DNA of 64,000 nt from Cepaea nemoralis (lineage: Eukaryota > Mollusca > Gastropoda > Stylommatophora > Helicidae), in contig JACEFZ010024489.1 in NCBI GenBank assembly GCA_014155875.1, positions 541,501-605,500 on the forward strand, written 5' to 3'. Both the position numbers and the translations under genes were made by a program. This document shows positions 1 to 12,470 of the stretch, piece after piece; position 1 is the stretch's first letter, and each line of letters opens with the position of its first letter. The notes under the pieces are model-generated. The model saw only the letters and a list, made by a program, of their open reading frames with translations. It was not told where the DNA came from and searched no databases.

Positions 1-133
1 ACGAATCTGGATACGCCTTGTGTTTGTCATCCGAACTGGCGGGGGCATTGGCATTACTGTAAAACAAGTTTGTTAGCTAGAAATCACTAGTTTTTCATCA
101 AAACATCAAAGAAATGTCGCCGCTTTTCATGAT
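1..133. other. Left edge, nothing recognised
   Basis: Short AT-rich sequence with no recognisable gene. It may be the 3' untranslated tail of the minus-strand LINE that begins next to it, but no tail repeat or target duplication is visible. Confidence 0.4.
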
Positions 134-1672
134 TTAAGTTGCTTTTGGACCTATCAAAGACATATTCCTTGGGTGGGGGTAAATATAAGACGGCAGGAAA
201 AATTTCATAACGATGCAACAGACAGTTTTCCAACGTAATTGATCGTGAATGACGGCTTTCATTTCTGGACATACTATAGTCTTTCCTCTTGAGCCTAAGG
301 CGGCGCATAGAGCAGAAGTCATGGCCCTCCATGTCTGGCGGTTCGCTGCTACCTGTTGTAGATCTTGGATGTTTACTTGGCCGTTGAATGAGCCTTCTCT
401 GTTGATGGTTCTACGCAGGGTCTCTCTTGGTCTTCCCCGTTTTCTTTTCCCTACTGGTGACCATATGAGGGCTTGGTAGGGGAGTCTTGTCTTGTCCTTC
501 TGAGTACATGGCCGATGTAGTTCCAACGGCGTTTTCTTATAAAATTGGATACAATATCTTGCTTAGTCTCTTGTCTTATTTGCGCATTGGTTTTGAAATC
601 TGTCCACTGGATGTTTAGAATTCTTCTAAGACATTTGTTCTCAAAATTGTCTAATTTTTTATCTAAAGCTACCGTTGATTTCCAACTCTCACATCCATAC
701 GTTAGCACTGGAATCACACAAGAATTTAAGATTTTAAGTTTTGTATGTTGGCTGAGTGACTTTGACTTCCAGATGTTTGACAGTTTATTGAAGGCACCAG
801 ATGCCAGTGAGATTCTAGATAATATTTCTGGTGTTGAGTCCCCTGTAGATGTCATTTTGCTTCCTAGGTATGTGAAGCTGTTGACTTTTTCAAGAACATG
901 GTTGCTTAATTTTGTGTCGTCTGAACTGTTGGTAAGATCAATAGTTTTTGTTTTTGCGGTGTTAATTTGGTGACCAATTTGCCCTGAAACATTATGGAGA
1001 TGGTTTATTTTCTCTTGGGCATCTGAGTGTGTTGAATTCAAAAGCACTATGTCGTCGGCAAAGTCCAGGTCTTCTAGAATTTTGTCAACCCAATGGATAC
1101 CCATATTTGTGTTGTTTGTGCATTTGCGCATGACCCAGTCGATAGCTATTCCACAGAGCATCGGTGATAAGATACAACCATTTCACTCCTGTTTCCACTG
1201 AGAACCAGTCAGAGTTGCCTGATTCTGTTCTTACGCAGCAACGGTTCTCCTTATAGAAAGATTTTATGATGTTGGTATATTTGGTAGGAAAACCATAGAT
1301 GTTAAGTAGATTCCTAAGTGAAGGACGGTGGATACTGTCGAAGGCTTTTTGAAAGTCGACAAAGTTAGTGATTAATTTCGACTGGAATTCTACAGAGTCT
1401 TCAATGATTATACTAAGGATGAAAATGTGGTCTATACATGACCGTTTAGGTCTGAAGCCAGCTTGTTCTTCTCTGAGCCTTTCATCTATAGACTTTTTCA
1501 ATCTCTCAAGTAACATGCTACAAAAAAGTTTTCCTGGTACTGACAGTAGAGTGATACCACGCCAATTTTTACAATCAGACATATCACCATTTTTAGCAGT
1601 TTAAAAATTACACCATCCTTCCACTGTTGTGGTGGGGATTCGCTTTGCCAGATGTTTTCTTACTGGCTCATA
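134..1672 (-). mobile_element. 5'-truncated RTE-clade LINE, reverse transcriptase half
   Basis: Read on the minus strand this is the 3' half of a non-LTR retrotransposon. The part from 1582 to 1085 has reverse transcriptase motifs, including the thumb/palm approach FRPKRSCIDH and motif A FVDFQKAFDSIH. The part from 1161 to 451 has the catalytic motif C, LDFADDIVLL, followed by TYLGSKMTSTGD, LTYGCESW and RRILNIQWTDF. From 526 to about 310 comes GKRKRGRPRETLRR and the closing RQTWRAMTSALCA, a layout known from the end of RTE-clade ORFs. The three parts are in different frames, with single-base lesions near 1175 and 480, so no complete enzyme is made. The endonuclease domain is missing: the copy is truncated near 1672, as usual for LINEs. 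RTE assignment is by motif memory. Confidence 0.85.
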
Positions 1673-1710
1673 CTAAAAGAGACCAGTGAGCGGACACTGT
1701 GACTAAGTAC

Positions 1711-1997
1711 TACAGGAGACAATTGAAAATCGTAAATTGATAAGAGAAATTAGACGTAGACAGTCAAAGATTTTGGACATATTATGAGAAGAAATGGATT
1801 GGAGAACTTAGTGACAACTGGCAAGATCGAAGAGAACAGACCAAGAGGAAGACCGAGAGGAAAATGCCTGGATGGCCTGGCCACATGGCATGGACGAGAC
1901 AGGAACACTGAACTGATCCACGACGCTGGTGATCTAGTGAAATGGCGGGTCATGACCGCCCACGCTTTCCAGCTTGGCACATGATTGATTGATTGAG
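1711..1997 (+). mobile_element. LINE 'family B' 3' end, first copy
   Basis: Short 3' end of a LINE family that recurs at 15283, 31634, 33012 and 41395, and on the minus strand near 31310. The translated stretch from 1784 to 1984 has RRNGLENLVTTGKI, a RPRGRPRGK basic patch and a WRVMTAHAF end. The copy ends in a (GATT)n tail near 1980-1997, typical of target-primed insertion. It lacks all catalytic motifs and is inert. Confidence 0.75.
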
Positions 1998-2231
1998 TTT
2001 TGTGCAAACAGAAAGACATAGTAGTCAGTTTAAAATTGCTCTGGCAGACTATTGACATTACTGTGCGAACATGTGTATATTTCAGCTTGACGGATTTATC
2101 TGGTTATTTTACTTTATGTTGTGTGAATTCTGCGGTATGTACCTGATGAGATGCAGCGAAATATTCCAGGCAATAAATCTCGCAATCTATTGTTTGTATC
2201 TTCGTTATTCAAATAATTACATTGTCTAACA

Positions 2232-2692
2232 CAGTGGTTCTCAACTGGTGGGGAATTTCCCCCCCCCCACCCCCTAGGGGGGAATTTTAGGGTTTCCAGG
2301 GGGGGGGGGGGGGGGAATGAAGACCATTTCAAGATCGCGTTAATACAAGAACCGATTACATGATATTGTTTTTCCTTTCATATTTTACAGTTATGTACGT
2401 CTCGTCCTTCTAAAATTCATTTTATAAAGTAAGTAGACCCACAAATCATGTTTTATGTGGATGTCTAGACTTGTTTCAGTATATGCTATTAAATTTACCT
2501 TCCATTTTTACGTATACTGTGTAGGGTTGGGGGATTTTTAGGTAGGAAATGTGAAAAGGGGGGGGGGATGACGTTCTGAAAATACGATGAAGGGGGGCAC
2601 GGGCCAAATTTTTTATGGGGGGGGGGGGGGAGAATGACGTTCTGAAAATATGGTGAAGGGGGTCACGGGCCAAAAAAGGTTGATAACCACTG
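2232..2692. mobile_element. hAT-type MITE with 8-bp target duplication
   Basis: A 461-bp non-coding element. It starts CAGTGGTTCTCAAC and ends GTTGATAACCACTG, the inverted termini known for hAT (Charlie-like) transposons. It is flanked by a perfect 8-bp direct repeat GTCTAACA at 2224-2231 and 2693-2700, the TSD length of hAT elements. Inside are long C and G runs and a duplicated segment (2568-2612 resembles 2633-2678). It encodes nothing and would need a transposase supplied elsewhere. Confidence 0.92.
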
Positions 2693-2700
2693 GTCTAACA

Positions 2701-3460
2701 TGTCATATGATCTCCACTTCTTTACTTGATGGGGAAAAAAATGCTACAGTTGGCAAAGATTAAACCATTGTCTTGACGAGCAAGCGTACTAACCACAATG
2801 CCAAAGCGGGTTCTTGTAGTTTTTATTTGTATTCATTTTCCGTTACATTTATTCATATTCTGTAACTTTCAGCGTATACTGTTTGGGACGGGAAGATAAT
2901 GTGTAACGTGGAGAACAAATCGTTTCGTACATCGTGTGTCATGTTTCTGATGTGAAGTGCCGGCCTACGTAATATTTTCACGCTGTTTGCTTCTGTTGTT
3001 ACTCCTTCATGAAGATGTTGTAATGATAACACTGAAGTTCGTGTGAACCGTTACATTGTGATGGTATTAATTTTCTGACTTGCACAGATAATTTTTAATG
3101 TGTCTACAGCTTCATTGAATGCGTTAAGGAGAGATTTGGGGATTTTTGAAAGACAAACCTATTTAGTTCTCGTATCTTTGAATTTGTATTCGTACTTAAT
3201 CCTGTGTCTCACTCTAAAAGATGATATGCCCGATATTGTTGGTGTAGATAAACATAGAGAATAAATCAAGCAAATGATAACCCGAACTACCTTGGTGAAA
3301 CCTGACGACAAGAGACGAAATCATACACCTGTTTAGGTTGCAATGTAGACAAAGAAAGGGAACCAAAAAAACAAACAAAAAGAAATCAGATTAGAATACA
3401 GAAGTCTAGAAACGTTTTCACAGCACCACGAAATTTGTGGAAGTTAAAATAAATCAGCTG
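2701..3460. other. Intergenic, nothing recognised
   Basis: AT-rich sequence without an ORF resembling any known family and without an obvious repeat unit. Confidence 0.5.
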
Positions 3461-3685
3461 CTCTCCGTGGCTAAGGTCTTGCGTTTACCTGCGTTCTAAA
3501 CACAGCTGAGACCGATTTGGCAGCAGACCGTGTCGCTCTGGGTTTTTACGTATTGGTATGAGAGCCGGTCGTTCAGAAAGCAATGGCAAACTACTGAACG
3601 TAAACTTACCAAGACATCAACAACATCAGTAAATTGCTGGTGTTGACAGCGATATCCTGTAAATAGGATATGCAAAACAAAACCA
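3461..3685 (+). mobile_element. SINE2 copy
   Basis: tRNA-headed short interspersed element. It carries the conserved core CAGAAAGCAATGGCAAACTA (about 3576-3595) followed by CTTACCAAGA and the closing block GGTGTTGACAGCGATATCCTG. Other copies lie at 19715, 30780, 52268 and 58532. The 5' part (CTCCGTGGCTAAGG) is the tRNA-like head. Confidence 0.8.
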
Positions 3686-3830
3686 AAAACACAATAAAAA
3701 TAATACATCAAATTAAGCACCAAGCTTTGGATATTCCATTTTACCATTAAATCAGTAATACGTATGAATCAGAAACTTGGAGAATAACACACACCATTAC
3801 AAACTAATTACAAACATCCACTAATTGGTG

Positions 3831-3885
3831 CCCGCAGCTGTGTTTGGAACGGGGTATTCGGGATTACGAATTGCGTTCGTAACTG
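3831..3885 (-). mobile_element. SINE2 head fragment
   Basis: Reverse complement of the SINE2 head (GCAGTTCGTAATCCCG... AACACAGCTG type sequence), truncated immediately before the first minisatellite array. Confidence 0.55.
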
Positions 3886-3916
3886 CTAGGTCACTGAAAT
3901 TAATAATTAATAATAT

Positions 3917-6253
3917 GGGGAAGAGCATGGGCGGAGCTGTATGGGGTAGCTAAAGATAGCAGGGCATGGGCGGAGCTGTATGGGGTAGCTAAAGATAGGA
4001 GGGCATGGGCGGAACTGTATGAGGTAGGAAAAGATAGGAGGGCATGGACGGAACTGTATGGGGTAGCTAAAGATAGGAGGGTATGGGCAGAGCTGTATGG
4101 GGTAGCTAAAGATAGGAGGGCATGGACGGAGCTGTATGGGGTAGCTAAAGATAGGAGGGCATGGGCGGAACTGTATGAGGTAGCTAAAGATAGGAGGGCA
4201 TGGGCGGAACTGTATGAGGTAGCTAAAGATAGGAGGGCATGGACGGAGCTGTATGGGGTAGCTAAAGATAGGAGGGTATGGGCAGAGCTGTATGGGGTAG
4301 CTAAAGATAGGAGGGCATGGGCGGAGCTGTATGGGGTAGTTTAAGATAGGAGGGCATGGGCGGAACTGTATAGGGTAGCTAAAGATAGGAGGGCATTGGC
4401 GGAGCTGTATGGAGTAGCTACAGATAGGAGGGTATGGGCGGAGCTGTATGGGGTAGTTTAAGATAGGAGGGTATGGGCAGAGTTGTATGAGGTAGCTAAA
4501 GTTAGGAGGGTATGGGCTGAACTGTATGGGGTAGCTAAAGATAGGATGGCATGGGCGGAGCTGTATGGAGTAGCTAAAGATAGGAGGGTATGGGCGGAGC
4601 TGTATGGGGTAGTTTAAGATAGGAGGGTATGGGCGGAGCTGTATGGGGTAGCTAAAGATAGGAGGGTATGGGCGGAACTGTATGGGGTAGCTAAAGATAG
4701 GATGGCATGGGCGGAGCTGTATGGAGTAGCTAAAGATAGGAGAGCATGGGCGTAACTGTATGGGGTAGCTAAAGATAGGATGGCATGGGCGGAGCTGTAT
4801 GGAGTAGCTAAAGATAGGAGGGTATGGGCGGAGCTGTATGGGGTAGTTTAAGATAGGAGGGTATGGGCGGAGCTGTATGGGGCAGCTAAAGATAGGAGGG
4901 TATGGGCGGAACTGTATGGGGTAGCTAAAAATAGGATGGCATGAGCGGAGCTGTATGGAGTAGCTAAAGATAGGAGGGCATGGGCGGAGCTGTATGGAGT
5001 AGCTAAAGATAGGAGGGCATGGGCGGAGCTGTATGGGGTAGCTAAAGATAGGAGGGCATGGGCGGAGCTGTATAGGGTAGCTAAAGATAGAATGGCATGG
5101 GCGGAACTGTATGAGGTAGCTAAAGATAGGATGGCATGGGCGGAACTGTATGGGGTAGCTAAAGATAGGATGGCATGGGCGGAACTGTATGGGGTAGCTA
5201 AAGATAGGAGGGCATGGGCGGAGCTGTATGGGGTAGTTTAAGATAGGAGGGTATGGGCGGAGCTGTATGGGGTAGCTAAAGATAGGAGGGTATGGGCGGA
5301 AATGTATGGGGTAGTTTAAGATAGGAGGGTATGGGCAGAGTTGTATGGGGTAGCTAAAGATAGGAGGGTATGGGCGGAGCTGTATGGGGTAGCTAAAGAT
5401 AGGAGGGCATGGGCGAAGCTGTATGGAGTAGCTAAAGATAGGAGGGCATGGGCGGAACTATATGGGGTAGCTAAAGATAGGATGGCATGGGCGGAGCTGT
5501 ATGGAGTAGCTAAAGATAGGAGGGCATGGGCGGAGCTGTATGGGGTAGCTAAAGATAGGAGGGCATGGGCGGAGCTGTATAGGGTAACTAAAGATAGGAT
5601 GGCATGGGCGGAACTGTATGAGGTAGCTAAAGATAGGATGGCATGGGCGGAACTGTATGGGGTAGCTAAAGATAGGATGGCATGGGCGGAACTGTATGAG
5701 GTAGCTAAAGATAGGAGGGCATGGACGGAGCTGTATGGGGTAGCAAAAGATAGGATGGCATGGGCGGAACTGTATAGGGTGGCTAAAGATAGGATGGCTT
5801 GGACGGAACTGTATGGGGTAGCTAAAGATAGGAAGGCATGGGCGGAACTGTATGTGGTAGCTAAATATAGGATGGCATGGGCGGAGCTGTATAGGGTAGC
5901 TAAAGATAGGAGGGCATGGGCGGAGCTGTATAGGGTAGCTAAAGATAGGATGGCATGGGCGGAACTGTATGAGGTAGCTAAAGATAGGATGGCATGGGCG
6001 GAACTGTATGAGGTAGCTAAAGATAGGATGGCATGGGCGGAACTGTATGGGGTAGCTAAAGATAGGAGGGCATGGGCGGAGCTGTATGGGGTAGTTTAAG
6101 ATAGGAGGGTATGGGCGGAGCTGTATGGGGTAGCTAAAGATAGGAGGGTATGGGCGGAACTGTATGGGGTAGTTTAAGATAGGAGGGTATGGGCAGAGTT
6201 GTATGGGGTAGCTAAAGATAGGAGGGTATGGGCGGAGCTGTATGGGGTAGTGT
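3917..6253 (+). repeat. 39-bp minisatellite array 1 (about 60 units)
   Basis: Head-to-tail array of a 39-bp unit of the form GGGCATGGGCGGAGCTGTAT + GGGGTAGCTAAAGATAGGA. Because 39 is divisible by three, each frame repeats a 13-residue motif (AWAELYGVAKDRR in one frame; a proline-rich motif on the other strand), giving long open stretches by construction. Unit variants include GGAGCTG/GGAACTG, GGGGTAG/GAGGTAG/AGGGTAG, AGGAGGGC/AGGATGGC, and a TAGTTTAAG form that puts a TAA in the AELYGVAKDRR frame (near 4330, 4450, 4610, 4848, 5235, 5315, 6090 and 6170). The frequent stops and the lack of an anchoring start or splice pattern argue against a protein. Confidence 0.97.
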
Positions 6254-9200
6254 AGCATGATGGAACAGAATCCCCATTTCCAGTCCGACACATTTCATAA
6301 ATATACTTTGAGTCTTAACAGGGACCATCCCAAAATAAGGGCTATTCTTAGATCGAAGGTTCCAGAACGAGTTGGGGGAGGCGGCGGTATGCACTTGTCT
6401 TTTGATTGGTTCATAAATAATGAGCCCACGCTATTCCTGGGCCATATTTTAAAATCTAATTAGTAGGAGCGGGAATTTCACCAGGAGCGGTCGTTAGAGT
6501 GATGTGATGACCCAACAATGCCCTTGTAGATTCAATATATTGTTCTCTGGACAACAGGTACCACTTTAAAACATACTTTAATGTTGTGGCTAAACCTAAT
6601 GTACGAAAGAGAAGAATATGAGTATTTTATGAATAATGTGTGAAAGTGGAAAACCTAACTTCTGTGCGCCAGAATTCTGAATATTGCTTCTTCAACCTTG
6701 ACACGTCTTTCACGCTGTATACTCCAAGTGCATATCAATCCCTTGTTGTGACTGGTTGCGTATGCTTGAGGAATGTAGTACACTCATGCAGATTCGCAAA
6801 CCAAAACCCCTTGTGCATTCTACATGCCTAGGATGACTTATTCTTAAAATCAACTGTACCTTTGCTCTCGTGCGAGTTAACAAATGGCAGTCTGAATGGG
6901 AATGAGTGATGAAACATGTACACGTTCCTTTGTAAAACGCAGAGAATGATGGAGTGAGTGAGTTGTTGATTTAATAAATAGCCTCTCACATCTAGTGGAA
7001 GGAAAGATGCTTCAAATATCCATATGTAAACAGGACGGTGATGGCACGCCAGAATTGCTAAGTCCATGTGATGCCTGGTCGCTATAAGCTCAAGAGAATT
7101 ACTATAATTTCTCTCTGAAGTATTACACTGTTACCTCTACTGTTGGATGGTTCATATAAACTAGTTCCTCAGAGAACCATAGGTGTGTGAACCTGTGTTT
7201 TAGTTGGCTGAATATAATGTATGGCTCATGCAAACTTACAAGGACTAAACATGTTTTCCACATAAGTGCTTGGTGCATATGTGAACTATTGCTATGCAAT
7301 TGAGCTTCTGTTACCTACTGTGGACATTACTCAGTGGGGAAAGAGCACATGATGATGATGATGTATCTGTGAGACAAGTCTGGTGAAAAAGGGGTGAGGT
7401 CTGGCATTGCTGTGTGAATATGGAATAAGACATTCATGCACCAACATCACAGCCATAGGAATGGATGTCTGGTCTGCTAATTGGGTAAATGCCATTAGTT
7501 AATACATAATGCATATTGCAGTTGTAAATGCCTATTTTCCATTTTCCTTCACAATGCCTGTCCCATGTTGCTATGTCACAATGATTGCTGTACTGTGTCT
7601 GGTCCTCCTTGTGCCCAGGTCTACTGTGGTTCAAACATGGTGGAACTTAGACCACATAAATGCTTGTAATTGTGTTAAGCTACCCTGTCTCAGCATATGG
7701 TCTTGTGATTACCACAGTGCATCAGAGTGAAATTCACTACATCATCAACCCTAACCTTCCCCATCTCCATCTGTGTATGTTAATGTATGATAACATCATC
7801 TTTTAACACATGTGAAGAGATGTTGTGCCATTCTATATATCCACAGAGAACAGGAGGATGGAGGAGAGGCATCCATATATCATCTGGGAAAACTAACCAG
7901 TAGTCCCAGAATCCAGAACCAACTCTCTATAAGTGAAATCTTCTAGAACCCACAATATGGGAATTTCCTAGAGACTTTCAGCTCAGCTCTCAAACAGCTG
8001 GATATAAATAAGGGAGAAAAATAGTTCTGAAGTCTTCAATAATAAGAAGTACAATGATCATTAATCAAATATCATCTGAGAATGAAACAACAAGTCTGGT
8101 TGTTAACCCCATTCAGGACAACTTGTGAAATGACTGGTGTAATGGATGGTTTAGCTAGGACTTATCTTGGTTAATCTCCAGCCTGGTGCTCACACAGTGT
8201 TGAAGAATGTGACTTGAAGTGTAGGTGAGATTGGACTGACTGAGGGGCTGTAGTATATTGGATTTTGTTCCTATCTCTGGGTTTCTTCAGCAAGTCATGT
8301 TTTGCATGTACCGAGTATACATCTCCCAATGTCAGGAGAGTGTTATCCTCAACTTTTGAAGTATCCCAGTATCAGCATTCACAGACAGTCTGGTCAACGG
8401 TGAGAGACAGTCTCATATCATCCTACCAAATCTTGTCTTCAAGAGGAATGAATCTGCCATGAAGCTTATTTTGGGAAAGCTGCTAACTGGAGCTAGTCCA
8501 ACATCCATGCTGATGATAAAAGGATTCAACAGACCCAGAACAGTAGTTTCTTCCTTGAGTTGCCCATGGATAGGATTTCTTAAATTCCCAAGAGACAAAA
8601 GATGAGGATAGAGACTGATACTGAAACTGAATGATGTAGTGGTGATTAGAGAGGAGAGGTGGATAAGAGTTATTAGTTGGTGGAGTAATGGAGAGGTGGT
8701 GTATCATGTTATCTGCATGCATGTTAGCATATTTGTACATTTTGTATGTACCTTGTTGAGGTGTTGACATGACAAATGGGATGAACAATGGTCATCACTA
8801 ACTAGACTCACCATCAGCTCAATAAACAGTATGATTGAACCAGTGTTTCAAGTACATGTCCCCAGTGAATTTCTTGTACAGTTGCTGTCAAGTGTTGTCT
8901 CTGGTGACTGTCTTAAGTGCTGTGGTTGGTTATACATATTGTGAAAAGTCCTGTATAGATGTTGTCAGGTATCTCATGATGTCTATCTTGTACACTTGTG
9001 GTGTAAACCAATTCCTTGTGAATGTATGTTCCACTTTTGTCAAGAAACTGTCATGTAGATGTCCTGTCCAACAGATGTAATGTACAGTTATTGTTGAAGT
9101 TTGTTTGTCTGCAAAAATTGAAGGACTACTTGAACTGATATAGGTCATACTGACAAAATAAAGAAAGAAGAGATCTAGGTGACGGACGAACAGCACACTG

Positions 9201-9510
9201 TCAACAGTATAATGAGTGAGATGGATCCTCAGTTGTACAGGCGCTAATAGTTCAGATCTTTTCTGGCCTTAAGGGAACCTTTTACTTCTTTTATAAATTT
9301 CTGGGTAGATACATAGTAGTCTCACAGTGGGGGTTGAGCCAAAGAAAAATGGTTCTCCAAAAAGGCTATTGCGGGAATGTTTAGCTCATTTGAGTGACCT
9401 CTAGACAAAACGTGCTAAATCATATCCTTTATCTTGTTATTTATTATTCAAGATATATCTCCAGAGAACACTATAAACTAGGTCCTCTGGCAACTCCATC
9501 CAAACATGTC
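6254..9510. other. Spacer between the two 39-bp arrays
   Basis: About 3.2 kb without 39-bp units. ORFs are all under about 100 codons, match no family I recognise and have no start or splice context. A (GATGAT) run lies near 7350. I see no gene. It may be an insertion between two parts of one ancestral array, or the unique sequence between two arrays. Confidence 0.6.
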
Positions 9511-12347
9511 ACAGGTAGCTAAAGATAGGAGGGCATGGGCGGAGCTGTATGGAGTAGCTAAAGATAGGAGGGCATGGGCGGAACTATATGGGGTAGCTAA
9601 AGATAGGATGGCATGGGCGGAGCTGTATGGAGTAGCTAAAGATAGGAGGGCATGGGCGGAGCTGTATGGGGTAGCTAAAGATAGGAGGGCATGGGCGGAG
9701 CTGTATAGGGTAACTAAAGATAGGATGGCATGGGTGGAACTGTATGAGGTAGCTAAAGATAGGATGGCATGGGCGGAACTGTATGGGGTAGCTAAAGATA
9801 GGATGGCATGGGCGGAACTGTATGAGGTAGCTAAAGATAGGAGGGCATGGGCGGAGCTGTATGGGGTAGCAAAAGATAGGATGGCATGGGCGGAACTGTA
9901 TAGGGTGGCTAAAGATAGGATGGCTTGGACGGAACTGTATGGGGTAGCTAAAGATAGGATGGCATGGGCGGAACTGTATGGGGTAGCTAAAGATAGGATG
10001 GCATGGGCGGAGCTGTATAGGGTAGCTAAAGATAGGATGGCATGGGCGGAACTGTATGGGGTAGCTAAAGATAGGATGGCATGGGCGGAGCTGTATAGGG
10101 TGGCTAAAGATAGGAGGGCATGGGCGGAGCTGTATAGGGTAGCTAAAGATAGGATAGCATTGGCGGAACTGTATAGGGTAGCTAAAGATAGGATGGCATG
10201 GGCGGAGCTGTATAGGGTAGCTAAAGATAGGATGGCATGGGTGGAACTGTATGGGGTAGCTAAAGATAGGATGGCATGGGCGGAGCTGTATAGGGTAGCT
10301 AAAGATAGGATGGCATAGGCGAAACTGTATGGGGTAGCTAAAGATAGGATGGCATGGGCGGAACTGTATGGAGTAGCTAAAGGTAGGAGGGCATGGGCGG
10401 AACTGTATGTAGTAGCTAAAGATAGGAGGGCATGGGCGGAACTGTATGAGGTAGCTAAAGATATGAGGGCATTGGCGGAGCTGTATGGAGTAGCTAAAGA
10501 TAGGAGGGCATGGGTGGAGCTGTATGAGGTAGCTAAAGATAGGAGGGCATGGGCAGAACTGTATGGAGTAGCTAAGGATAGGATGGCATGGGCGGAACTG
10601 TATGGAGTAGCTAAAGATGGGATGGCATGGGCGGAACTGTATGGAGTAGCTAAAGATAGGAGGGCGTTTGCGGGGCTGTATGGAGTAGCTAAAGATAGGA
10701 GGGCATGGGCGGAACTGTATGGAGTAGCTAAAGATAGGAGGACATGGGTGGAACTGTATGAGGTAGCTAAAGATAGGAGGGCATGGGCAGAGCTGTATGG
10801 AGTAGCTAAAGATAGGATGGCATGGGCGGAGCTGTATGGAGTAGCTAAAGATAGGATGGCATGGGCGGAGCTGTATGGAGTAGCTAAAGATAGGTGGGCA
10901 TGGGTGGAGCTGTATGAAGTAGCTAAAGGTAGGAGGACATTGGCGGAACTGTATGGAGTAGCTAAAGATAGGAGGGCATGGGCAGAGTTGTATGAGGTAG
11001 CTTAAGATAGGAGGGCATGGGCGGAACTGTATGGAGTAGCTAAAGATAGGAGGGCATGGGTGGAACTGTATGAGGTAGCTAAAAATAGGAGGGCATGGGC
11101 AGAGCTGTGTGGAGTAGCTAAAGATAGGAGGGCATGGGTGGAGCTGTATGGAGTAGCTAAAGGTAGGAGGACATGGGCGGAACTGTGTGAGGTAGCTAAA
11201 GATAGGAGGGCATGGGCGGAGCTGTATGGAGTAGCTAAAGATAGGAGGGCATGGGCGGAACTGTATGAGGTAGCTAAAGATAGGAAGGCATTGGCGGAGC
11301 TGTATGGAGTAGCTAAAGATAGGAGGGCATGGGCGGAACTGTATGAGGTAGCTAAAAGATAGGAGGGCATGGGCGGAGCTGTATGGAGTAGCTAAAGATA
11401 GGAGGGCATGGTCGGAACTGTATGAGGTAGCTAAAGATAGGAGGGCATGGGTGGAGCTGTATGGAGTAGCTAAAGATAGGAGGGCATGGGCGGAACTGTA
11501 TGAGGTAGCTAAAGGTAGGAGGGCATGGGTTGAGCTGTATGGAGTAGCTAAAGATAGGAGGGCATGGGCGGAACTGTATGAGGTAGCTAAAGATAGGAAG
11601 GCATTGGCGGAGCTGTGTGGAGTAGCTAAAGATAGGAGGGCATGGGTGGAGCTGTATGAGGTAGCTAAAGATAGGAGGGCATGGGCGGAGCTGTATGGAG
11701 TAGCTAAAGATAGGAGGGCATGGGCGGAACTGTATGAGGTAGCTAAAGATAGGAGGGCATTGGCGGAGCTGTATGGAGTAGCTAAAGATAGGAGGGCATG
11801 GGCGGAACTGTATGAGGTAGCTAAAGATCGGAGGGCATGGGTGGAGCTGTATGGAGTAGCTAAAGATTGGAGGGCATGGGCGGAACTGTATGAGGTAGCT
11901 AAAGATAGGAGGGCATTGGCGGAGCTGTATGGAGTAGCTAAAGATAGGAGGGCATGGGTGGGGCTGTATGAGGTAGCTAAAGATAGGAGGGCATGGGCGG
12001 AGCTGTATGGAGTAGCTAAAGATAGGAGGGCATGGGCGGAACTGTATGAGGTAGCTAAAGATAGGAGGGCATTAGCGGAGCTGTATGGAGTAGCTAAAGA
12101 TAGGAGGGCATGGGCGGAACTGTATGAGGTAGCTAAAGATAGGAGGGCATGGGCTGAGCTGTATGGGGTAGCTAAAGATAGGATGGCATGGGCGGAGCTG
12201 TATAGGGTAGCTAAAGATAGGATGGCATGGGCAGAGCTGTATGGGGTAGCTAAAGATAGGAGGGTATGGGCGGAGCTGTATGGGGTCGCGAAAGATAGTA
12301 GGGCATGGGCGTAGCTGTATGAGGTAGCTAAGGATAGGAGGGTATGG
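9511..12347 (+). repeat. 39-bp minisatellite array 2 (about 73 units)
   Basis: Second array of the same 39-bp unit in the same orientation. It begins inside a unit (GGTAGCTAAAGAT after ACA). Its first 444 bp (9516-9959) match 5390-5833 of array 1 with only about three differences, including private variants such as AACTATATGGGG, GTAACTAAAG and GTAGCAAAAG. From about 11260 to 12150 the units form a higher-order pattern (see findings). Open reading here is an effect of the 39-bp period: the frame breaks at 10316, 11003 and 11361 and at the array end. Confidence 0.97.
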
Positions 12348-12470
12348 AGTGAGTTGGTTGAGGGTCTGGGTGTGGGTGTGTCTGAGTGTGTGGGCTGGTG
12401 GGTTGATGTGTGAGTGAGTCAGTGTGTGTGTGTGTGGAGGTGTTTGTGTGAGTATGTATGTGTGTAAAGA
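12348..12470 (+). repeat. GT-rich tract after array 2
   Basis: Irregular GT/GGGT/GTGA-rich sequence that follows directly on the last 39-bp unit, with a short pure (GT)n part near 12422-12436. Confidence 0.8.

Noticed and set aside
545..973. 142-codon plus-strand ORF
   Set aside because: Shadow of the minus-strand LINE reverse transcriptase.
5341..12314. Long ORFs (up to 287 codons) coding AWAELYGVAKDRR repeats, and the proline-rich ORF on the other strand
   Set aside because: A 39-bp period keeps any stop-free unit open. Both strands are open, units with TAA are interspersed, and there is no start, splice or conserved context.
3917..12347. CRISPR array
   Set aside because: Units are contiguous without spacers and the genome is eukaryotic.
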